Positions 46,098-54,185 of a stretch of DNA of 64,000 bases are shown here, piece by piece. Under the pieces are notes generated by a model. That model was not told the DNA's origin and made no database searches. It worked only from the letters and a program-made list of their open reading frames with translations. Numbering within the stretch: the stretch's first letter is position 1; every line of letters starts with the position of its first letter. The stretch is taken from positions 1 through 64,000 of the forward strand of contig NZ_BCQP01000037.1 of assembly GCF_001552135.1 (NCBI RefSeq). The letters are read 5' to 3'. The position numbers were made by a program, and so were the translations under genes. This stretch comes from Actinomadura chibensis NBRC 106107 (lineage in GTDB: Bacteria; Actinomycetota; Actinomycetes; Streptosporangiales; Streptosporangiaceae).

Positions 46098-46838
46098 TCA
46101 TGAGAAGGGCCCCGGCTTGACGAGCTTCCGCGCCGTCTCCTCGTCGGTCGGGCCCTCGCCGAAGGACGGGCAGAGCCGCGCGACCGGGCACGCCCCACAG
46201 GCGGGACGGCGCGCATGGCAGATCCGGCGTCCGTGCCAGATCAGCCTGTGGGAGAGCATCGTCCAGTCTTTGCGCGGGATGAGTTCGCCGATCTCCTGTT
46301 CGACCTTCACGGGGTCGTCCTCGGTCGTCCATCCGAAACGGCGGGCGAGGCGGCCGAAGTGGGTGTCGACGGTGATTCCGGGGACGTCGAACGCGTTCCC
46401 CAGCACGACGTTGGCCGTCTTACGCCCGACCCCGGGGAGGGTGACGAGGTCTTCCAGTTTCCCTGGGACCTCACCGCCGAACCGGTCGCGCAGCGCGACG
46501 GACAGCCCCATGACCGACTTCGTCTTGGCGCGGAAGAACCCGGTGGGCTTCAGGATCGCCTCGACGTCCTCGGGGTCGGCGGCGGCGAGGTCCTCCGGGG
46601 TCGGGTACTTGGCGAACAGCGCGGGGGTGGTCAGGTTCACCCGCATGTCGGTCGTCTGCGCGGACAGCACGGTCGCGACGAGGAGCTGGAACGGGGTCGC
46701 GAAGTTCAGCTCGCAGTGCGCGTCGGGATAGGTCTCGGCGAGGATCCGGTCGATCCGGCGGGCCCGCCGCACGAGCGCGAGCCGGGACTCGTTCTTCCAC
46801 TTCCCCGCCCGCGCCTTCTTGGACGCCTCCGTCACCAT
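46098..46838 (-). CDS. nth: Endonuclease III
   Basis: DNA glycosylase/AP lyase for oxidised pyrimidines. Helix-hairpin-helix LPGVGRKTANVVLG with the catalytic lysine, catalytic aspartate in VDTHFGRLARR, and a 4Fe-4S cluster with spacing C-x6-C-x2-C-x5-C (CHARRPACGACPVARLC). 246 aa, the normal size. ATG 46838. Rv3674c in the syntenic region. Confidence 0.95.
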   Translation of the reverse strand: MVTEASKKARAGKWKNESRLALVRRARRIDRILAETYPDAHCELNFATPFQLLVATVLSAQTTDMRVNLTTPALFAKYPTPEDLAAADPEDVEAILKPTGFFRAKTKSVMGLSVALRDRFGGEVPGKLEDLVTLPGVGRKTANVVLGNAFDVPGITVDTHFGRLARRFGWTTEDDPVKVEQEIGELIPRKDWTMLSHRLIWHGRRICHARRPACGACPVARLCPSFGEGPTDEETARKLVKPGPFS

Positions 46839-46959
46839 GACGGCCAGCCTAAAGCCTCGCCCCGCCCGCCGACGGCCGCGCTCGCCGGTCCGCGTCCCGG
46901 CACGGCGGCGGCCGACGCTTAAAAAGACGATGGTGTTTGTTTGTGTTAGGGTCGCGCGC

Positions 46960-47844
46960 ATGATCCTGGACTCGTCCCGCTGGACGGCGACGCTGGCGGG
47001 CCGCCGCGTGCTGATCACGGGCGCGGCGCGCGGTATCGGCGCGGCCCTCGCCGTCCGGCTGCACGGGCGCGGCGCCCGCGTGGCGCTCACCGGCCTGGAG
47101 CCGGAGCTGCTGGCGTCGGTCGCGGCGCGCTGCGGGTCCGCCCCGTGGTGGACGTGCGACGTCACCGACCGGGACGGCGTCGCCGAGGTCGCCGGGTCGG
47201 CGGCCGCGGCGCTGGGCGGCGGCCTGGACGTCGTCGTCGCGAACGCGGGCGTGGCGGCGCAGATGCCGGTCGTCGGGGGCGACCCGTCCGTGCTGGAGCA
47301 GAGCCTCCGGGTGAACGTGCTCGGCGTCCACAACACGCTGCGCGCGGCCGGGCCGCACATCGCCCACGAACGGGGATACGCGCTGGCCGTGGCGTCGCTG
47401 GCCGCCGCCGTCCACGCTCCGCTGCTCGGGGCCTACAGCGCGTCCAAGGCGGCGGTGGAGGCGCTGGGCAACACGCTGCGGGCCGAGCTGCGCCCCTACG
47501 GGGCCAGGGCGGGCGTCGCCTACTTCGCCGAGCTCGACACGGACATGACGCGGCGCGGGTTCGGGACGGAGGCCGCGTCCGCGCTGACCGGGGCCCGGCG
47601 CCTCAGCGGGCTCGTCTCGGCGGTCACGCCCCTGGACGTCGGCATCGACGCGCTGGAACGCGGCATCGCCCGGCGCGCCAAGCGCGTCGTCGCGCCGTGG
47701 TGGGTCGGCGCGGTGCTGCCGTTCCGGATGGTCGCGCAGCCGGTCGTCGACCGCGCCGTCCAGCGCGATCTGCGCCGAATCCTGGAGATCGCCCGCGCGG
47801 AGCAGGTCGAGCTGACCACGCCGCAACCGGAGTCTCACCTGTGA
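46960..47844 (+). CDS. Short-chain dehydrogenase/reductase, 294 aa
   Basis: TGAARGIG cofactor motif near residue 15, NAG (VANAGVA), and active-site YSASK preceded by VASLA, in which the usual catalytic serine is retained. The C-terminal 60 residues form an extra helical segment (RRAKRVVAPWWVGAVLPFRM), as in actinobacterial SDRs linked to lipid or steroid metabolism. ATG 46960. The upstream GTGTTTGTTTGTGTTAGGG is AT-richer than its surroundings and probably holds the promoter. Its stop overlaps the next start by 4 bp. Confidence 0.85.
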   Translation: MILDSSRWTATLAGRRVLITGAARGIGAALAVRLHGRGARVALTGLEPELLASVAARCGSAPWWTCDVTDRDGVAEVAGSAAAALGGGLDVVVANAGVAAQMPVVGGDPSVLEQSLRVNVLGVHNTLRAAGPHIAHERGYALAVASLAAAVHAPLLGAYSASKAAVEALGNTLRAELRPYGARAGVAYFAELDTDMTRRGFGTEAASALTGARRLSGLVSAVTPLDVGIDALERGIARRAKRVVAPWWVGAVLPFRMVAQPVVDRAVQRDLRRILEIARAEQVELTTPQPESHL

Positions 47845-48416
47845 CGGCGGCGCCCGGCGTCCCGCGGGTGGCCCCCGGCGGCCTCCGCGAGGTCGGGACG
47901 GTGAACTGGCTGGTCTGCCGGGTCGCCGGACGGGCCGCCGGGACGAACCCGCCCAACCTGTTCCGCACCCTCGCCCGCCGCCGGGGCCTGTTCCGCGGCT
48001 GGCTCTGGTTCGCCGGACGCCTCATGCCCGGCGGCGCGCTGCCCCGCCGGGAGACCGAGCTGGTGATCCTGCGCGTCGCCCACCTGCGCGGATGCCGCTA
48101 CGAGTTCGACCACCACGTCCGCCTCGGGCGCCGCGCGGGCGTCCGCGAACGGGACGTCGAGCGCCTCAGGGAAGGCCCGCGCGCCGCCGGCTGGACCCCG
48201 CGCGAGCAGGCGGTCCTCGCCGCCGTCGATGAACTCCACGCCGACCGCGACCTGGCCGACGGCACCTGGGCACGGCTCCGCGCCCACCTGTCCGAGGACG
48301 AGTGCGTCGAGCTGGCCGTGCTCGCCGGGCACTACGAGATGCTCGCCACGGTGATCACGGCGCTGCGCGTGCAGCCGGACCGGCCGGACCGGCCAGGGCG
48401 AGTAAGAGGGCGCTGA
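47841..48416 (+). CDS. Carboxymuconolactone decarboxylase (AhpD-like) family protein, 191 aa
   Basis: CMD domain: ETELVILRVAHLRGCRYEFDHHVRLGRRAGV, where the usual proton-relay His is in EFDHH. There is only one cysteine at the first position (GCRYEFDH), so a CxxC peroxidase centre is absent. Probably a decarboxylase-like or unknown enzyme. GTG 47841 overlaps the SDR stop (GTGA). The SDR-CMD pair is flanked by a convergent TetR gene and looks like a small inserted catabolic cassette. Confidence 0.8.
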   Translation: MTAAPGVPRVAPGGLREVGTVNWLVCRVAGRAAGTNPPNLFRTLARRRGLFRGWLWFAGRLMPGGALPRRETELVILRVAHLRGCRYEFDHHVRLGRRAGVRERDVERLREGPRAAGWTPREQAVLAAVDELHADRDLADGTWARLRAHLSEDECVELAVLAGHYEMLATVITALRVQPDRPDRPGRVRGR

Positions 48417-48449
48417 CCAGGGAATTCAGAGTGAGGATCACCACACGCG

Positions 48450-49076
48450 CTAGACGTCCAGGACGCCCGAGCGAAGCAGCAGCCGGACGTGCTCGACGAC
48501 CGGCGGCCCGACCGCCCGCACCGCGTCCATGTCGCCCGCCGCGACCGCGGGCGTCACCATCGCGCCGACCGCCGACGTGACGATCTCGCAGGCGAACCGG
48601 GACGCCTCGCCGGTCACCCCCATCAGCGCCGCGAGGTCCTCCGCCAGGCCGTGCTGGATCTCCGACCGCCGCCGGACCGCCGCCGGCCCCGCCGCGTACA
48701 CCTCGACCAGGAACAGCCGCGCGTATCCCGGCTCCGACGCGAGGGCCTCCAGGTAGGCGCCGAACGCCCGCTCGAACCGCGCCATCGGGTCTCCGCCGCC
48801 CCCGGCCGCGTCAGCGAGACGGCGTCTGAGCAGCTCAGCGGCCCTGTCGAACGCCGCCATGAAGCAGTCGAGCTTGGACGAGAACACCCCGTAGAAGCTC
48901 TGCCTGGACACCCGGGCCCGCTTCAGCACGTCCTCGACGGACGTCCCCACGAAGCCCTTCTCGGCCATCGCCGCCGCCATCGCCGCGCAGAGGCGGTCGC
49001 GGTGCACCCGCTCCACCTCCGACCGGGACAGCGCGTGCCGTCCCCTCGGAAGCCGCCGCGGCGCGGGCTCGGACAT
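48450..49076 (-). CDS. TetR-family transcriptional regulator, 208 aa
   Basis: N-terminal helix-turn-helix: AAMAEKGFVGTSVEDVLKRARVSRQSFYGVFSSKLDCF. The remaining 130 residues are a helical ligand-binding domain. Likely represses the adjacent SDR-CMD genes, whose stop is 34 bp away, or the divergent direction. ATG 49076. The gap to crp (231 bp) would hold its promoter. Confidence 0.9.
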   Translation of the reverse strand: MSEPAPRRLPRGRHALSRSEVERVHRDRLCAAMAAAMAEKGFVGTSVEDVLKRARVSRQSFYGVFSSKLDCFMAAFDRAAELLRRRLADAAGGGGDPMARFERAFGAYLEALASEPGYARLFLVEVYAAGPAAVRRRSEIQHGLAEDLAALMGVTGEASRFACEIVTSAVGAMVTPAVAAGDMDAVRAVGPPVVEHVRLLLRSGVLDV

Positions 49077-49259
49077 CCGATCAGCCTATGGCACCCCGCG
49101 GACCCGGCTGATCGTCCGGTAACGGGTGAAGAGACCGGTGTGACGGCATTCACCCGATGGTCCGTACACTGGGCGAACGGGACCACGGCGGCCCTGGCCG
49201 GGACGTTCGCACCGGTCCCGCGTTGTCGGCGCGCCGTGACCCTGCCTTCACTTACGCGG

Positions 49260-49275
49260 TGGGACGTACGTCACA
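49260..49275. promoter_or_regulatory. Putative Crp-binding site upstream of crp
   Basis: TGGGA-CGTACG-TCACA differs from TGTGA-N6-TCACA at one position and ends 32 bp before the crp start. Suggests autoregulation. Confidence 0.55.
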
Positions 49276-49307
49276 CTAGGCATGTCGGGTGTTCGAGGAG
49301 GAGAAGC

Positions 49308-49994
49308 GTGACCGATCGCGACGTGGACGTTCTGAGCAGAGCCCCGCTCTTCGAGGCCCTCGACGAGCAGGGCGCCAAGGCGCTGCGCGCCAACGTGACC
49401 GAGGTGCGCCTCGCCCGCGGGCAGACGCTCTTCAACGAGGGCGAGACCGGCGACCGGCTGTACGTCGTCCTCGAAGGCAAGATCAAGCTCACCCGGACGG
49501 CGCCGGACGGCCGGGAGAACCTGCTGAGCGTCCTCGGCCCCAGCGAGATGTTCGGCGAGCTGTCGCTGTTCGACCCGCGGCCGCGCACCGCGAGCGCCAT
49601 CGCGGTGACCGAGTGCCGCCTCGCCGGGCTCGGCCACGACGACCTGCGGCCCTGGCTGACCGGGCACCCCGAGGTCGCCGTCCAGTTGCTGCGGGCGCTG
49701 GCGCAGCGGTTGCGCAAGACCAACGACGTGATGGCCGACCTCGTGTTCACCGACGTCCCCGGGCGCGTCGCGAAGGCGCTGCTCGACCTCGCCGAGCGGT
49801 TCGGCCAGCCGTCGGAGGCGGGGCTGCACGTCCACCACGACCTCACCCAGGAGGAGCTGGCGCAGCTCGTCGGCGCGTCCCGGGAGACGGTCAACAAGGC
49901 GCTCGCCGACTTCGCCCAGCGGAACTGGCTGCGGATCGAGGCGCGGGCCGTCGTCATCCTCGACATCGAGCGCCTCCGCAAGCGCTCCAAGTGA
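49308..49994 (+). CDS. crp: Crp/Fnr-family cAMP receptor-like regulator
   Basis: N-terminal cyclic-nucleotide-binding domain with the phosphate-binding cassette FGELSLFDPRPRTASAIA, then a Crp-type winged helix whose recognition helix is LVGASRETVNKALADF. 228 aa, the size of Rv3676 and SCO3571 products, global regulators of carbon use, growth and development. GTG 49308 has GAGGAGG at 49296-49302; the open frame far upstream is a shadow. Synteny supports orthology. Confidence 0.94.
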   Translation: MTDRDVDVLSRAPLFEALDEQGAKALRANVTEVRLARGQTLFNEGETGDRLYVVLEGKIKLTRTAPDGRENLLSVLGPSEMFGELSLFDPRPRTASAIAVTECRLAGLGHDDLRPWLTGHPEVAVQLLRALAQRLRKTNDVMADLVFTDVPGRVAKALLDLAERFGQPSEAGLHVHHDLTQEELAQLVGASRETVNKALADFAQRNWLRIEARAVVILDIERLRKRSK

Positions 49995-50061
49995 TCCTCC
50001 GCCGGACCCGACGCTCCGACCCCTTGACGAAGACCTTTTGACCAGGACCCCTTGACCGACA

Positions 50062-50085
50062 GGCCCGCACGGCGTGGTGCGGGCC
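50062..50085. terminator. Bidirectional hairpin between crp and the MBL gene
   Basis: GGCCCGCAC-GGCGTG-GTGCGGGCC, 9-bp stem between convergent genes. Short direct repeats (CCCCTTGAC) precede it. Confidence 0.75.
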
Positions 50086-50092
50086 GCCCCGC

Positions 50093-51025
50093 TCACCGCT
50101 CGTTCAGATAGTCGAGCTGGGACTGCACGGACCACTCGGCGGCCGGCCACAGGGCCTTGTCGACGTCCGCGTACACGCGTTCCACGACCTCGCGGGCGGT
50201 CCGCGCGCCCGCCGCCACGGCCGCCTCGACCTGGGCGAGCCGCTCGCGGCGGTGGTCGATGTAGTGGTCCAGGACGGCGATCGGATCGTCCAGCCTGGGA
50301 CCGTGACCGGGCAGGATCGTCGCCGCCTCGACGCTCGCGGAGAACTTCCGGAGCCGGTCGAGCGAGCTGAGGTAGTCGCCCAGCTTCCCTTCCAGGACGG
50401 TCGTCCCGTACCCGAGGACCGTGTCGCCGGTCAGCACGGCGCCGTCCGCCGGGAGCCAGAACGTCAGCGAGTCGTCGCTGTGGCCGGGCGTCTCCATGAC
50501 CCGCAGCTCAAGGCCGCCGGTGGTGATCACGTCGCCCTCGCCGAGGCCCTCGTCGCCGAGCCGGTGCCTCGGGTCGAGCGCCCGCACCTTGACGGAGCCG
50601 CCCTTGCCGGAGCCGCCCGCCAGCTCCGCGAACTTCCCGGCGCCCGCCGAGTGGTCGGGGTGGCCGTGCGTCAGCAGGACGAGCCCCACCCGCCGCCCCT
50701 GCTCCTCGACGGTCCGCAGGACGCGCTTGAGGTGCTTGCCGTCCTTCGGCCCGGGGTCGACGACGACGGCCGCGTCGGATCCGGGCTCGGCGATGATCCA
50801 GGTGTTGGTGCCGTCCAGGGTCATGGCGGACGGGTTCTGAGCGAGCACGCAAGTGGCGCGTTCGGTGCCCATCCCGTCGATCTCCGTCATATCCCCCATC
50901 CTGCCCGAGGCGCGGTCGGGGTGATCGACCGGGTTCCAGCCCAGCCGGTCCAGGCGGCGCAGGACGGACGTCCCCGCGAGCCGCCACATCACGGCCTGGC
51001 TCAGCGGAGTCCGGCGGGCCCCCAT
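50093..51025 (-). CDS. Metallo-beta-lactamase-fold hydrolase, 310 aa
   Basis: Zn ligands HGHPDH (LLTHGHPDHSAG), PGHSDD, TGDTVLG and LPGHGP. Family members include glyoxalase II-like and nuclease-like hydrolases; the N-terminal NPSAMTLDGTNTWIIAEPG is the LACTB2-like type. ATG 51025 is preferred because codons between 51025 and 50890 keep about 90% G/C in third position and the gap to the upstream NUDIX stop is then only 5 bp; ATG 50899 or 50890 would give the more usual length. Equivalent to Rv3677c. Confidence 0.88.
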   Translation of the reverse strand: MGARRTPLSQAVMWRLAGTSVLRRLDRLGWNPVDHPDRASGRMGDMTEIDGMGTERATCVLAQNPSAMTLDGTNTWIIAEPGSDAAVVVDPGPKDGKHLKRVLRTVEEQGRRVGLVLLTHGHPDHSAGAGKFAELAGGSGKGGSVKVRALDPRHRLGDEGLGEGDVITTGGLELRVMETPGHSDDSLTFWLPADGAVLTGDTVLGYGTTVLEGKLGDYLSSLDRLRKFSASVEAATILPGHGPRLDDPIAVLDHYIDHRRERLAQVEAAVAAGARTAREVVERVYADVDKALWPAAEWSVQSQLDYLNER

Positions 51026-51030
51026 CGCGG

Positions 51031-51960
51031 CTACCCCCGGGCGGCGTCTTCGGACGGCTCGTCGGACGGCGCGTCGGGCGGGTCCTCGGGGAGGACGAGG
51101 TAGACGTCGCCGTCGATGATCTTCGCCGTCGGCTCCACCGGGGCGATCTCCCGCCGCACCGCCAGCACGTCAGCGACCGTGCCGAACGCCGCCAGCTCGG
51201 CGAGCGTCGTGATCGTCGGCGGCAGCATCGGCCACTCCCCGGACGCGCCGCGCTCGGCCGCCTCCGCCGGGCGCACCCACGCCACCCGGTCGGCCTCGGT
51301 GCTGACGTCCCGCGCGCGCTGGCCGTCCGGCATCGCGGCCACGAAGAACCGGGTGTCGTAGCGCTTCGGCTCGATCTTGGGCGTGACCCAGTGCGCCCAC
51401 GGGCGGAGCAGGTCCGCGCGCAGGACGAGCCCGCGCCGGTCGAGGAACTCGCCGAACGAGAGGGAGCGGTCCAGCAGGGCGCGCCGGTCGGCCTCCCACG
51501 CGTCGCCGCGGGTGTCGTCCACGACCGTGCCGGCGGTCGGCCCGGCGAGCAGGACGAGCGTCTCCTCGAACGTCTCCCGGACCGCCGCGCAGACCAGTTC
51601 GCGGGCCAGCGTCTCGTCCGCGCCGAACGCCGTCCCCCACTCGGCGGGCGGCGGGCCCGACCAGGCGAGCGCCGCGTCCCCGTCGCGCGGGTCGACCGCG
51701 CCGCCCGGGAACACGTACGCGCCGGGCGCGAACACCATCGACCGGACGCGGCGCATCATGAACGCCTGCAGCCCGTGCCGCTCGTGGTCGCGCAGCACGA
51801 CGACCGTCGCCGCGTGCCGCGCCGGAGCGGGCTCGGCGCGGCCGGACCGCAGGTCCTCGAAACGCGCGCGGAACGACGCCGGAAGCTTGAGGCCGGTCAC
51901 CGTCGTCCCGGCGGGCTCGTGGTTCTCATCGCGCGCCCATTCGGACATACCGAACGCCAT
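51031..51960 (-). CDS. NUDIX-like hydrolase, 309 aa
   Basis: AYVFPGGAVDPRDGD and, after an insertion of about 35 residues, AAVRETFEET: a NUDIX box split by a loop, as in the NUDT19-like (COG0494) group. Likely acts on a CoA or nucleotide diphosphate. ATG 51960; ATG 51948 is an alternative. First coupled partner of the MBL gene (5 bp) and just downstream of the RidA gene (28 bp). Confidence 0.8.
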   Translation of the reverse strand: MAFGMSEWARDENHEPAGTTVTGLKLPASFRARFEDLRSGRAEPAPARHAATVVVLRDHERHGLQAFMMRRVRSMVFAPGAYVFPGGAVDPRDGDAALAWSGPPPAEWGTAFGADETLARELVCAAVRETFEETLVLLAGPTAGTVVDDTRGDAWEADRRALLDRSLSFGEFLDRRGLVLRADLLRPWAHWVTPKIEPKRYDTRFFVAAMPDGQRARDVSTEADRVAWVRPAEAAERGASGEWPMLPPTITTLAELAAFGTVADVLAVRREIAPVEPTAKIIDGDVYLVLPEDPPDAPSDEPSEDAARG

Positions 51961-51988
51961 TCCGTCAAGCTCGGCCCGGCCGGGCGGC

Positions 51989-52450
51989 TCAGTCGACCTC
52001 CGCGATCAGCTCGACCTCGACGGGCACGTTCAGCGGCAGGGCGGCCACGCCGACCGCGCTGCGCGCGTGCCTGCCCGCGTCCCCGAACACCTCGACCAGC
52101 AGGTCGCTCGCCCCGTTGACGACCTGGGGCTGGCCGGAGAAGTCCGGCGCGCTGGCGACGAACCCGACGACCTTGACGATCCGCCGCACCCGGGACAGCT
52201 CGCCGACCTCCGCCTTCAGCGCCGCGATCGCGTTCAGCGCGCAGATCCGGGCCTGCCGGGCGGCCTCGTCGGCGTCCACCTCGGCGCCGACCTTCCCGGT
52301 GACGCCCACCTCGCCCTTCACCACCGGGACCTGCCCGGACGTGTAGACGAGCGAGCCCGTCCGCGCCGTGGGGACGTACGACGCGACCGGCGGGACGACG
52401 TCCGGCAGCTCGATCCCGAGCTCCCGCAGGCGCTCCTCTGGCGTGCTCAT
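51989..52450 (-). CDS. RidA/YjgF-family protein, 153 aa
   Basis: RidA deaminates reactive enamine/imine intermediates. Seen: LVYTSGQVPVVKG, AARQARICALNAIAALKAEVG and the C-terminal VEVELIAEV. It belongs to the longer YjgF subgroup; the arginine typical of active RidA is not in its standard context, so the activity is uncertain. ATG 52450 follows GGAGGAG by 5 nt. Rv3678c equivalent; follows the DUF4177 gene by 36 bp. Confidence 0.88.
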   Translation of the reverse strand: MSTPEERLRELGIELPDVVPPVASYVPTARTGSLVYTSGQVPVVKGEVGVTGKVGAEVDADEAARQARICALNAIAALKAEVGELSRVRRIVKVVGFVASAPDFSGQPQVVNGASDLLVEVFGDAGRHARSAVGVAALPLNVPVEVELIAEVD

Positions 52451-52486
52451 GACCACTCCTCCTCGGTGCCGCTCAACGACCTGAAG

Positions 52487-52645
52487 TTACGACTGGACCT
52501 CGCGCTTGAAGTAGGCCACGAGGTTCTCCGGGTTCGGGCCCGGCAGGACGGTCACGAGCTCCCAGCCGTCCTGTCCCCAGTTGTCGAGAATCTGCTTGGT
52601 CGCGTGCACCAGCAGCGGCACGGTCGCGTACTCCCACTTGGTCAT
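52487..52645 (-). CDS. DUF4177 small protein, 52 aa
   Basis: A short frame from ATG 52645 to TAA 52487. It reads MTKWEYATVPLLVHATKQIL, then DNWGQDGWELVTVLPG and ends AYFKREVQS. This is the DUF4177 pattern (K/R-WEY...NxxGxxGWELV...) of unknown function. Probably the counterpart of Rv3678A and co-transcribed with RidA. Confidence 0.9.
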   Translation of the reverse strand: MTKWEYATVPLLVHATKQILDNWGQDGWELVTVLPGPNPENLVAYFKREVQS

Positions 52646-52680
52646 GCGGCGAGCTTATGGCAGGCGCCCCCCGCGCGGCC

Positions 52681-53088
52681 CTAGGGGGCGGCGGTCGCCG
52701 CGTCGTAGCGCGCGCGGGACGCGTTGATCTCGTCGATGTTGCGGTCGGCCCACTCGTGCATCGCGGTGACGAGCGGGATGATCCGCTCGCCGAGCGGCGT
52801 GAGCGTGTACTCGACCTGCACCGGGACGGACGGCGTGACCGCGCGGGAGACGAGGCCGTCCCGCTCCAGGGAGCGGAGCGTCTGCGTGAGCATCTTCGCG
52901 CTGACGCCCGGCATCGTCCGGGCGAGCTCGGCGTACCGGCGGGCGCCGCCCGCCAGGCGGCCGAGGACCATCGTGCTCCACTTGTTGCCGAGGATCCCCA
53001 CGAGCTGGTGCGTCGGGCACGCCTCCATGTAGGCGTCGAACGCCGCCTTCTCCCGCTCGCGCCGCTGCGCCGCCGTCATCGTCGTCAC
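52681..53088 (-). CDS. HxlR-family transcriptional regulator, 135 aa
   Basis: Winged-helix HxlR: one cysteine near residue 24 (EACPTHQLVGILGNKWSTMVL), PGVSAKMLTQTLRSLERDGLVSR as recognition region and EYTLTPLGERI as wing. Such regulators often sense electrophiles through that cysteine and control adjacent reductases. GTG 53088 follows GGAGGTGA by 5 nt. Divergent from the quinone oxidoreductase gene 131 bp away, its probable target. Confidence 0.9.
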   Translation of the reverse strand: MTTMTAAQRREREKAAFDAYMEACPTHQLVGILGNKWSTMVLGRLAGGARRYAELARTMPGVSAKMLTQTLRSLERDGLVSRAVTPSVPVQVEYTLTPLGERIIPLVTAMHEWADRNIDEINASRARYDAATAAP

Positions 53089-53219
53089 GGGCTCACCTCC
53101 GGGTGCCGAACGCACTCCGAGGTAACTCCTTCCGGGCCGCCGATCTTCCGGCGACAGTGGGCGATGCGGGGGCTCTCCCCGCGACATCCCCACATCCCTT
53201 TGCAGCTAGGAGTTTCGGC

Positions 53220-54167
53220 ATGCGCGCGATCATCGTCAGGACGCCCGGCGGCCCGGCGGCGCTGGAGGTCGCCGACGTCCCCGAGCCCGTCCCCGGACCG
53301 GGCCAGGTCCGGATCCGGGTGGCGGCCGCCGCCGTCAACCCCGTGGACGCCGCCACCCGCTCGGGCGCGCTGGCCGACGCGGGCCTCATGCCTCCCGTCG
53401 GCGAGCGGGCGGCCACCGGCATCGGCTGGGACGTCGCCGGAACCGTCGACGCGGTCGGCGGGGGAGTGACCGGGTTCGCCGCGGGCGACCGGGTCATCGG
53501 CGTCCGGGACCGGCTCGACGTGCCGGTCGGCACGTACGCGGAGGCGGTCGTCCTGGACGCGGCCGCCGTCGCCCACGCGCCCCGGTCGGCGTCGGCGGCG
53601 GAGGCGGCGACGATCCCGCTGAACGGCCTGACCGCGCTCCAGGCCCTCGCCCGGCTCGGCGTCCCGCCTGGCGGGACGCTCCTGGTCACCGGCGCCGCGG
53701 GGGCGGTCGGCGGCTACGCGGTCGAGCTCGCCGCGCGGCGCGGGGTGCGGGTCGTCGCGACGGCGTCGGCGGCGGACGAGGCGCTCGTCCGCGGGCTCGG
53801 CGCGGCGGAGTTCGTGCCGCGTGGAGCGCATCTCGGCGACGCGGTCCGGGCGCTCGTCCCCGGCGGCGTGGACGGGGCGCTCGACGCGGCCCCGCTGTCC
53901 GTCCGCGCGCTGGACGCCGTCCGAAACGGCGGGGCGTTCGCCGCCGTCATCGGGGGCCCGGCCACCCCTCCGCCGCTGCGCGGGATCACCGTCCACAACG
54001 TGTGGATAAGGGCCGACGCCGGCGGTCTCGCCCAGCTCGCCGACCTGGCGGACGCCGGTCACCTCACCCTCCGCGTGGCCGACGAACTCCCCCTCACCGA
54101 GGCCGTCAAGGCGCACGAGCGGCTGGCGGCGGGCGGCCTGCGCGGCCGTCTGGTCCTCGTCCCCTGA
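53220..54167 (+). CDS. Zinc-independent MDR/quinone oxidoreductase, 315 aa
   Basis: Alcohol-dehydrogenase-like N-domain (MRAIIVRTPGGPAALEVADVPEP) without zinc ligands, then the NADPH-binding TGAAGAVGGYAVELAA. Reduces quinones or enones. ATG 53220 is preceded by AGGAG at 8 nt. Divergent from the HxlR gene, which likely represses it. Confidence 0.9.
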   Translation: MRAIIVRTPGGPAALEVADVPEPVPGPGQVRIRVAAAAVNPVDAATRSGALADAGLMPPVGERAATGIGWDVAGTVDAVGGGVTGFAAGDRVIGVRDRLDVPVGTYAEAVVLDAAAVAHAPRSASAAEAATIPLNGLTALQALARLGVPPGGTLLVTGAAGAVGGYAVELAARRGVRVVATASAADEALVRGLGAAEFVPRGAHLGDAVRALVPGGVDGALDAAPLSVRALDAVRNGGAFAAVIGGPATPPPLRGITVHNVWIRADAGGLAQLADLADAGHLTLRVADELPLTEAVKAHERLAAGGLRGRLVLVP

Positions 54168-54185
54168 ACCCGGGCGCGGGGGCCG

